Shown here one piece after another: positions 39,971 through 45,370 of a DNA stretch of 45,370 nt (position 1 is its first letter; every line of letters starts with the position of its first letter). Source of the DNA: Spirochaetota bacterium (GTDB lineage: Bacteria > Spirochaetota > Spirochaetia > Treponematales > UBA12059); assembly GCA_026398615.1 (NCBI GenBank), contig JAPLSN010000034.1, forward strand, positions 1 to 45,370. The letters are read 5' to 3'. A program made the position numbers and the translations under genes. The notes beneath the pieces are model-generated. The model was not told the origin of the DNA and ran no database searches. It was given only the letters and a program-made list of their open reading frames with translations.

Positions 39971-40924
39971 ATGAAGAAGCTCATTTTCGTGACGGGCGGG
40001 GTATGCTCTTCATTGGGCAAGGGCGTCACCGCGTCGTCCTTGGGATGCCTCCTCGAGGCGCGCGGATTGTCCGTGCGCATGGTGAAGATCGACCCCTGCC
40101 TCAACGTGGACGCGGGAACGATGAATCCCTACCAGCACGGCGAGGTCTACGTCACCGACGACGGCGCGGAGACCGATCTGGATCTCGGCAATTACGCCAG
40201 GTTCACCAACGCCGTGGCCGACAGCCCCGAGGTCGACGTGACGATCGTCGAGATCGGGGGGACGGTGGGCGACATGGAATCCATCCCCTTCCTCGAAGCC
40301 GCCCGCCAGCTCATCCACGAGGCGGGCAAGGAAAACGCCGTATCGGTGCATGTCACCCTGGTGCCCCGCGTCTCCGGCGGCTTCGGGCAGCGCGGGATCC
40401 TCGGGATGGTCAGGGCCGCGCGGTGGGCGCGGGAAAACCGCATGCCGTACTTCGGCATCTGCCTCGGGATGCAGATCCTGGTGATCGAGTACGCGCGTAC
40501 CGTCCTCGGCTGGGCTGACGCCAACTCTTCCGAATTCGACCAGGAAACCGCCCATCCGGTCGTCAGCCTCCTCGAAGAGCAGGTCGACGTGAGGAACTAC
40601 GGCGGGACGATGCGGCTCGGGCGCAGCGAGTCGGTGCTCAAGGAAGGCACGCGCGTGCGCGAAGCCTACGGGACGGCATCCATCCACGAACGGCACCGGC
40701 ACCGTTATGAATTTTCGAACGCCTTCAGGGCCGACCTCGAAAAGGCCGGACTGCGCATCTCCGCTCTCACGCCCGACGGCGGCCTCGTCGAGTCCTGCGA
40801 ATGGCCCGATCATCCATGGGGTGTCGGCGTCCAGTTCCATCCTGAATTCAAGTCGCGGCCGGTGGCGCCGCGTCCCCTGTTCGCAAAATTCATCGGCGCG
40901 TGCACGGCGTATGGCGGGAAATGA
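39971..40924 (+). CDS. pyrG: Internally deleted CTP synthase-like protein (317 aa)
   Basis: The N-terminus is unmistakable Pyr[41 protein letters not shown] and LDLGNYARF. The C-terminus is the GATase-I domain with the nucleophile Cys164 in [28 protein letters not shown] and His290/Glu292 in QFHPEF. Full-length PyrG is about 540 residues. Two in-frame segments are missing: about 46 residues after Phe78 (including FTTGRIY) and about 170 after Pro132 (including the UTP-site TKPTQHS motif and the interdomain linker). P-loop Lys17, Asp71 and Glu94 remain. It is either a neofunctionalised mini-PyrG or a decaying gene. It overlaps lptC by 14 bp. Confidence 0.8.
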   Translation: MKKLIFVTGGVCSSLGKGVTASSLGCLLEARGLSVRMVKIDPCLNVDAGTMNPYQHGEVYVTDDGAETDLDLGNYARFTNAVADSPEVDVTIVEIGGTVGDMESIPFLEAARQLIHEAGKENAVSVHVTLVPRVSGGFGQRGILGMVRAARWARENRMPYFGICLGMQILVIEYARTVLGWADANSSEFDQETAHPVVSLLEEQVDVRNYGGTMRLGRSESVLKEGTRVREAYGTASIHERHRHRYEFSNAFRADLEKAGLRISALTPDGGLVESCEWPDHPWGVGVQFHPEFKSRPVAPRPLFAKFIGACTAYGGK

Positions 40925-41822
40925 CCGGCCGGCGGCTGACCGAAATGCCGGTCCGCGCCGCCTGCCCCTGCCCCGCTGCGGGTTCGGCCCGGAGGCCGTC
41001 GCGTTCTGCCTTCTCCTCGGCGCGGCAGGATCGTCCTGTTCCTTCGATTACGGCTCGCCGATGGACGAGGAGCTGGATGAGCAGGTACCGAACTACGTCC
41101 TCTTCGAGTACCGGCACACCGTCGCCGAGCGCGATGCCCCCGTCATGAAGCTGACCGCCGAAAAGGCCGAAATCTACGAAAAGACGAAACGCACCCGCGC
41201 GGATTCCCTGACTTATATCGAGTACGATCGCGACACCGGGGAGATCGTCGCCGAGGGAAGGGCGGATTCCGCCGTCTACCATGTCGATTCCGGCAATGCC
41301 GAGCTCTCGGGCAGTCTCGTGTTTTCCGCACCCGGGGACGACCTCACCCTGGAGACGGAATCCCTCGAATGGAAGAAGGAAGCCCGCAGGCTCGAAGGCC
41401 GCCGCGACCAGCTCACGACGATCCGCCGAAGCGACGGCACCGTCATCCGGGGATCGGGATTCGCCGTCGACGCCGCCACGAAGACCGTTTCGTTCCGCGA
41501 GCACGCGGAAGGGACCGTGATCGTCAACGAGTCGGATGACGGCGAAACGTCCGCCGGGACGCCGCCTCCCGAAGCCGCCGCGGCAACTTCCGTTGCGCCG
41601 CCGCCGGATGCCGCCGAGCAACCCGACGCCGATGCCCAGGCCGGTCCCCCGGAACCGGCAAGTCCCGACGCTTCCGGGGTGAATCCGTCCGGTGAGCCGG
41701 ACGGCGAAACGGCTCCGGGCGTTTCCGGGGCGGCTGCCGACCCCGTTCTTCCGGAATCGCCTGAGTCGATCCGCCACCGAAACAGGGCTGATTTCGAACC
41801 GATCTACGGGGTCGGCCAATGA
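40911..41822 (+). CDS. lptC: LptC-like LPS export protein, lipobox-bearing, with Pro/Ala-rich tail
   Basis: A 303-residue protein. A hydrophobic segment ending GAAGSSC suggests a lipoprotein anchor. The LptC-type beta-jellyroll occupies about 60-205 ([77 protein letters not shown]). The final 90 or so residues are Pro/Ala/Asp-rich and not part of the usual fold. In the Lpt machine LptC links LptB2FG to LptA in the periplasm. ATG 40911 overlaps the pyrG-like gene. The ATGA overlap with lptA supports the assignment. Confidence 0.83.
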   Translation: MAGNDRPAADRNAGPRRLPLPRCGFGPEAVAFCLLLGAAGSSCSFDYGSPMDEELDEQVPNYVLFEYRHTVAERDAPVMKLTAEKAEIYEKTKRTRADSLTYIEYDRDTGEIVAEGRADSAVYHVDSGNAELSGSLVFSAPGDDLTLETESLEWKKEARRLEGRRDQLTTIRRSDGTVIRGSGFAVDAATKTVSFREHAEGTVIVNESDDGETSAGTPPPEAAAATSVAPPPDAAEQPDADAQAGPPEPASPDASGVNPSGEPDGETAPGVSGAAADPVLPESPESIRHRNRADFEPIYGVGQ

Positions 41823-42529
41823 AGGCTTCCGCCGTGTTCCTCGCGCTTGTCCTGTCCGCCTCTGCGGTCGCCGCGTCCGCCGACCAGTTTTCCTTTTCCG
41901 CCGATTCGATGACCAGCACCCGTGCCAAGGGCAAGGAGCGGACGATCCTGAAGGGCAGTGCGAAGATCGTGTCCGGAGGGACCGTCATCACGGCCGCCTG
42001 CATCGAACTCTACGGAACGGACTACCGCTTTGCGCTGTGTACGGGCCAGGTCACCGCCGTCGACGAACAGCGCGGGATGCGGCTCATGACCGAGAACCTG
42101 TACTACGACCGCGTGGACAAGGTGAGCCGGCTCGAGGGTTTCTCCACCCTGGAGGACAAGAAGAACAAGCTCGTCATCAAGGGAGGCTACATAGAGAATG
42201 ACGAACGCACCGAAATCGCCGTGATACGGATCGGGGTCAGGGTCCTCAAGGATGACATGGTCTGCCGCTCCGAATACGCCCGCTACGACCGCGCCGGGAA
42301 ATCCTTCGAGCTCTCGGGAGATCCCCGGGTCAAGTGGAAGGGCGACGATTACTCGGCCGAGATCATCATCGTCGATCTCGAGACGGACGATATCGTCATG
42401 AAGGGATCGGTGCGCGGTTCCCTGACGAAGGAAGATCCCCCGGCCGTACCGAAGGGCGAAGCGCCCGCAGAGCCCGCGCCCCCGGTTCCCGGCGATGCGC
42501 CAGGCGGCAGCGAGGCGGGCCAGCCATGA
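41819..42529 (+). CDS. lptA: LptA/OstA-like LPS transport periplasmic protein
   Basis: A 236-residue OstA-like protein with a signal peptide (ASAVFLALVLSASAVAASA). The jellyroll shows FSADSMTSTRAKGKERTILK, GSAKIVSGGTVITAACIELY and LMTENLYYDRVDKVSRLEGF, the repeating strands that form the LPS bridge. The last 35 residues are Pro/Ala-rich. LptA bridges LptC to LptD at the outer membrane. It overlaps lptC and lptB by ATGA at both ends, so the three are translationally coupled. Confidence 0.87.
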   Translation: MKASAVFLALVLSASAVAASADQFSFSADSMTSTRAKGKERTILKGSAKIVSGGTVITAACIELYGTDYRFALCTGQVTAVDEQRGMRLMTENLYYDRVDKVSRLEGFSTLEDKKNKLVIKGGYIENDERTEIAVIRIGVRVLKDDMVCRSEYARYDRAGKSFELSGDPRVKWKGDDYSAEIIIVDLETDDIVMKGSVRGSLTKEDPPAVPKGEAPAEPAPPVPGDAPGGSEAGQP

Positions 42530-43449
42530 GCGACGGGACCGGCATCCCGCCGCCGGACCGCGACATTCCGCAGGGCGACGGAAAGCCCGCGGATGAGGCG
42601 CAGCCCTGGGAGTCGCGGGGCGTCGAGACTGCCGCGAGTTCGGAAGACGCCGTCAGGATCGACGAGGAAGCCCGGGCGCCCGAGGAATCCGCGGCGGAAG
42701 CGGAGGCCGCGCACCCGGAATCGCTCAACGTTCTCGAGGTCACGGGTCTGCGCAAGCGCTTCGGGCGCACGGAAGCCGTGGCCGGCATCGATTTTTCGAT
42801 GAAGACCGGCGAGATCGTCGGCCTGCTCGGACCGAACGGCGCCGGCAAGACGACGGCGTTCTACATGGTCGTCGGCTTCATCCGTCCCGATGGCGGTTCG
42901 ATCTACCTGGACAATTCGGACATTTCCCGCCTGCCGATGTACAAGCGCGCGCGCCGCGGGATCACCTACCTTCCCCAGGAACCTTCCATCTTCAGGAAGC
43001 TGTCCGTGGAGAAGAACGTCTGGGCCGTGCTCGAGACGCGGGCCGACATCGACATGAAGGCCAAGAAGGCGATACTCGAGGAGCTTCTCGACGAATTCGG
43101 CATCGAGCACATCCGCAGGCAGCCCGCCTACACCCTCTCCGGAGGCGAGCGCCGGAGGACGGAGATCGCGAGGGCGCTGGCCATCGAACCCAAGTTCCTG
43201 CTTCTCGACGAACCCTTCGCGGGCATCGACCCGATCGTGGTGAGCGAGATCAAGAACATCGTGCGGCATCTCGCGAGCCGGGGCATCGGGGTGCTGATCA
43301 CGGACCACAACGTCCGCGACACCCTCGAGATCACCAACCGGGCATACATCATCAACCGTGGGGAAATCCTGGTGTCGGGCGACCGCGACGTGATCCTCTC
43401 GTCCGAACTCGCGCGGCGGATCTATCTCGGTGAAACCTTCAGGATGTGA
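42526..43449 (+). CDS. lptB: LPS export ABC transporter ATPase LptB, with acidic N-terminal extension
   Basis: A 307-residue ATPase. Walker A is GPNGAGKTT, the Q-loop ITYLPQEPSIF, the signature LSGGERRRTEIARAL, Walker B KFLLLDEPFAGID and the switch His is in LITDHNVRD. The GETFRM C-terminus is typical of LptB. The first 67 residues are an acidic, Pro/Ala-rich extension absent from the usual LptB of about 240 residues. LptB powers LPS extraction with LptFG, which are not in this window. The coupling to lptA makes ATG 42526 the natural start. Confidence 0.92.
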   Translation: MSDGTGIPPPDRDIPQGDGKPADEAQPWESRGVETAASSEDAVRIDEEARAPEESAAEAEAAHPESLNVLEVTGLRKRFGRTEAVAGIDFSMKTGEIVGLLGPNGAGKTTAFYMVVGFIRPDGGSIYLDNSDISRLPMYKRARRGITYLPQEPSIFRKLSVEKNVWAVLETRADIDMKAKKAILEELLDEFGIEHIRRQPAYTLSGGERRRTEIARALAIEPKFLLLDEPFAGIDPIVVSEIKNIVRHLASRGIGVLITDHNVRDTLEITNRAYIINRGEILVSGDRDVILSSELARRIYLGETFRM

Positions 43450-43541
43450 TTCCAATAACGCGAGTGAGCGTACCCGCGCATTACGGGAAATCGATCAAGC
43501 CAGGCTTGATCGCCGCGAGTGAGCGTACCCGCTCACTCGCG
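43450..43541. repeat. REP-like element (copy 2): direct repeat and hairpins between convergent genes
   Basis: TTCCAATAACG (43450-43460) matches copy 1 at 37259. GCGAGTGAGCGTACCCGC occurs twice (43460-43477 and 43515-43532). The second copy forms a 12-bp-stem hairpin (43514-43541, loop TACC) that overlaps the TGA of the minus-strand regulator (43535-43533). Between them GATCAAGCC/GGCTTGATC (43493-43511) is a second perfect hairpin. No long T-run follows, so this may be a factor-assisted or mRNA-stabilising structure between lptB and the convergent gene. Confidence 0.7.
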
Positions 43542-44867
43542 AGGCATAAGATCGTTCGTCTCACAGACGGTCTTCAACTTCAGGTACTCGGTATTGAGGC
43601 GGGACATGCGCAGGTTGAGCCGGGCCAGGCGCTGGGCCAGGAGACGGGCGAGGAATATGCCGTAGTGCGGGTTGTCCCTGATCAGGTTGACGAAATCCTG
43701 CTTGGAGATCCGGATCAGCGTCGTCTTGCCCTGCGAAACCACGGTCGCCGAACGGCGGTTGGACAGCAGGAAACTCATCTCGCCGAGGAAGATGTCGTCC
43801 GGCGAGAGCGAGGATACCAGCTTCCCCTTCGCGTAGACGTAGAGCATTCCCGACACGATGTAATAGAGGTAGTCGGATTCCTCGCCTTCCGAGCAGACGC
43901 GTTGCCCGTTCTCGAACACGAGTTCCTGGGAGGCGTCGAAGATCGCCGGGATCATGTTCGTGGCGTTCTTCTGGTGCTCCATCTCGAAGGTGGCTTCGTT
44001 GCCCTTCTCGTTGTAGCTGAGGTTCGACACGTAGATGCTGGCCATCTTCATGCCCATGCCGTGCAGTTCCGGCTCGTCCCGCTTGGCGTCGAGCCGCGCC
44101 CTCCAGTCGAACCCGTCGCCCTCGTCGCGGATCGAAAAGCGCGAACGCTCCGGTGTGATGGTGTACGTGAAGTACACTTTCTTGGTCCTGACCGCGGGAT
44201 CACGGTTCTTCTCGCGGATGAAGTCCATCATGTCGTGGTTGCGCTCGAGCCAGGCCGTCTTCTCGTCGTACGATATCTTGCAGTTGCCGTGTTCGATCGC
44301 GTTGAAAAGCAGCTCGAGCAGGGCAACGTGGAGCTTTTCCTTGGCGTCCCTGCTGATGAGGCTCGCGTTGAACAGGTAGTTCGTGACCAGGTTCGAATAG
44401 GTCGTGACGTCGAGCGGGTCGTTGTCGATGATGAACGAACCCGCGATGTTCCGTATGAGGTACTGCTGGATGCCGCGCTGGAACAGGATCTGCTTGTTCT
44501 GGCGGATGATCTTGATGAGGCGCGCGAAACCGTTCATGAACTCGCGCTTGCGCAGGACGGCGATGATGTTCTGGTCACGCATCGCTTCGAGGAGTTCCTT
44601 CTCGTCCATGTTGTCGTGGATGGCGATGATTCCGCCGTAGTGCAGCCAGGGGTCGGCGCGCACCTCGGACAGCACGGCCAGCGCGTCGATCTTCACGTCC
44701 GAGAAATAGACGATCTTGATTTCCGGCAATTCGTACTTGAGGAAACCCACGACGTCCGCGTTCTCGTCGAAGAAAACCGGCACGAATTCGTGCGTGAATT
44801 TATCGCATTCCAGCTTGATGAACTGGTTGAGCTGGGCGTCGGTCGAGATGACGGGAATCTTCCGCAT
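43533..44867 (-). CDS. Regulator with pseudo-receiver, HATPase (anti-sigma kinase-like) and cNMP-binding domains
   Basis: A 444-residue signalling protein. Residues 1-125 look like a receiver fold without the phospho-Asp pattern (IKIVYFSDVKIDAL; GIIAIHDNMDEKELLEAM). Residues about 175-297 are a GHKL ATPase with the N-box ALLELLFNAIEHGN, the G1-box IRDEGDGFDW and the G2-like HGMGMKMASIYVS. Residues about 310-425 form a CRP-type cyclic-nucleotide-binding domain (GEESDYLYYIVSGMLYVYAK, DIFLGEMSFLLSNRRSATVV). No HTH follows. It probably acts in a partner-switching pathway that senses a nucleotide. ATG 44867 follows AAGGA; the frame is open to 44936. Confidence 0.83.
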   Translation of the reverse strand: MRKIPVISTDAQLNQFIKLECDKFTHEFVPVFFDENADVVGFLKYELPEIKIVYFSDVKIDALAVLSEVRADPWLHYGGIIAIHDNMDEKELLEAMRDQNIIAVLRKREFMNGFARLIKIIRQNKQILFQRGIQQYLIRNIAGSFIIDNDPLDVTTYSNLVTNYLFNASLISRDAKEKLHVALLELLFNAIEHGNCKISYDEKTAWLERNHDMMDFIREKNRDPAVRTKKVYFTYTITPERSRFSIRDEGDGFDWRARLDAKRDEPELHGMGMKMASIYVSNLSYNEKGNEATFEMEHQKNATNMIPAIFDASQELVFENGQRVCSEGEESDYLYYIVSGMLYVYAKGKLVSSLSPDDIFLGEMSFLLSNRRSATVVSQGKTTLIRISKQDFVNLIRDNPHYGIFLARLLAQRLARLNLRMSRLNTEYLKLKTVCETNDLMPRE

Positions 44868-44989
44868 TGCATTTCCTTCCGCTGTTCCTGGAACGGGCGC
44901 CGGCAGGCTGCTGAACCCGAGGCTTCGTAAAGGCATGCCGGAGCGCGAACGGTCGTTCCCCTCATTTCTCGGCGTTTCCGGCGTCCGGA

Positions 44990-45017
44990 TTGACTTTTTT
45001 CAGGCTCCATGTATGAT
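44990..45017 (+). promoter_or_regulatory. Sigma-70 promoter of the CAU tRNA gene
   Basis: TTGACT (44990-44995), a 16-bp spacer and TATGAT (45012-45017) give 5/6 matches at both boxes. Transcription would begin near 45024, about seven bases before the mature tRNA 5' end. Confidence 0.75.
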
Positions 45018-45030
45018 AAAAACCCGTTTC

Positions 45031-45104
45031 GGGCCCATAGCTCAGTTGGTTAGAGCTGCGGACTCATAATCCGTCGGTCCCTGGTTCAAGTCCAGGTGGG
45101 CCCA
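45031..45104 (+). tRNA. tRNA with anticodon CAU (Ile2 or Met)
   Basis: 74 nt folding as a full cloverleaf: acceptor GGGCCCA pairs with TGGGCCC, D-arm AGCTCAGTTGGTTAGAGCT, anticodon stem GCGGA/TCCGT with loop CTCATAA (anticodon 45065-45067), and T-arm CCTGGTTCAAGTCCAGG. CCA is not encoded. CAU could be elongator Met or Ile2 (lysidine-modified). The overall pattern resembles Ile2, but I cannot decide. The first base pair is G-C, so it is not the typical initiator. Confidence 0.95.
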
Positions 45105-45133
45105 AAAAACGATCCGGAAGGATCGTTTTTTAA
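45104..45133 (+). terminator. Intrinsic terminator of the tRNA gene
   Basis: AAAAAACGATCC (45104-45115) pairs perfectly with GGATCGTTTTTT (45120-45131) around the tetraloop GGAA. The T-run gives a strong rho-independent terminator that begins on the last tRNA base. The symmetric A/T runs could work in both directions. Confidence 0.92.
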
Positions 45134-45139
45134 TAAAGA

Positions 45140-45157
45140 CCCACCTGGACTTGAACC
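45140..45157 (-). repeat. Inverted copy of the tRNA T-arm
   Basis: CCCACCTGGACTTGAACC is the exact reverse complement of 45083-45100, the T-arm and start of the 3' acceptor strand. With the terminator between them, the two arms form a nested inverted repeat over 45083-45157. Confidence 0.9.
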
Positions 45158-45207
45158 GAGGCGCGCGAGCCCGGAAGGGGACTGGGGGTTGTCAGCGGAG
45201 ACACGTC

Positions 45208-45370
45208 ATGGCGGCCGTCCGGGTTTCGGTCTACACTGTTCCCATGGATCACATGACCCTCGGAAAGACGCCATCTTCACCGACAGCCCCCGGTTCTTCC
45301 GTCCGCCGGAAGCGGCGCTTCGACGTGGCCGACCTCTACCGCGACGCATCCGAAGAAAGCGTCACGGATC
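45208..45370 (+). CDS. Partial open reading frame of unknown function (runs off window)
   Basis: An open frame from ATG 45208 (AGCGGAG seven bases upstream) or the in-frame ATG 45244, with no stop before the window end. It reads MAAVRVSVYTVP, then MDHMTLGKTPSS and VRRKRRFDVADLYRDASEES. The basic RRKRRF stretch followed by DVADLYRDA is not recognisable as a family. Too short to assign; the codon pattern after 45300 looks coding. The stretch 45158-45207 holds nothing else I can identify. Confidence 0.4.
   Translation, partial: MAAVRVSVYTVPMDHMTLGKTPSSPTAPGSSVRRKRRFDVADLYRDASEESVTD

Noticed and set aside
45083-45157. att site of an integrated element at the tRNA
   Set aside because: The duplicated tRNA part is inverted and directly next to the gene. 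Integration gives direct copies flanking an element, and no integrase is seen.

Overview
This 45.4 kb window most likely comes from a GC-rich spirochaete (Spirochaetota). Three things point there: a flgF-flgG-rod-binding (FlgJ N-domain only) cluster in the treponemal order, a TPR protein beside it, and a protein fusing a pseudo-receiver, a HATPase and a cyclic-nucleotide-binding domain. A complete lptC-lptA-lptB set shows a diderm that exports LPS or a similar glycolipid. The taxonomic call is inference. No rRNA is present, and the only RNA gene is one tRNA with anticodon CAU.

Region 1 (1-9.85 kb) is mosaic. The five steps that convert UDP-GlcNAc to UDP-2,3-diacetamido-2,3-dideoxy-mannuronic acid are all present, as wbpB, wbpE, wbpD, wbpA and wbpI homologues (wbpI starts at 9.85 kb). 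They are separated by accessory DNA: an IS3-family element inserted in a GxxExxY gene, the right end of a second identical IS copy at the window edge, a hicBA module, an MNT nucleotidyltransferase with a vestigial HEPN partner, and an abiEi-abiEii module with a striking operator-like palindrome. An AT-rich glycosyltransferase at the left looks recently acquired.

Region 2 (9.85-31 kb) is a large envelope-glycan cluster. It holds many GT4 glycosyltransferases, an LtaS-like sulfatase-fold transferase, a GT2 polyprenyl-phosphate-sugar synthase-like enzyme, a PF03706-type flippase-like membrane protein, a GT39-like membrane glycosyltransferase, a CDP-alcohol phosphatidyltransferase-like protein, a UDP-glucuronate 4-epimerase-like enzyme, a beta-helix lipoprotein and an initiating polyprenyl phosphoglycosyltransferase. 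Many genes overlap by 4 nt (ATGA, GTGA or TTGA), so translation is probably coupled. No Wzx, Wzy or Wzm/Wzt was recognised.

Region 3 (31-37.2 kb) encodes two FtsX/LolCE-like permeases without a nearby ATPase, a LolA-like periplasmic protein, a predicted outer-membrane barrel and a TPR protein with an Mrr-like C-terminal domain.

Region 4 (37.2-45.4 kb) has the flagellar rod genes on the minus strand, then pyrG-like, lptC, lptA and lptB on the plus strand, then the HATPase/cNMP regulator on the minus strand and the CAU tRNA. The pyrG-like gene is the most unusual item: it encodes 317 residues instead of about 540, with two in-frame internal deletions. The main candidates for follow-up are this mini CTP synthase, the toxin-antitoxin-laced sugar pathway with its abiE operator, the ATPase-less transenvelope operon, and the inverted copy of the tRNA T-arm.
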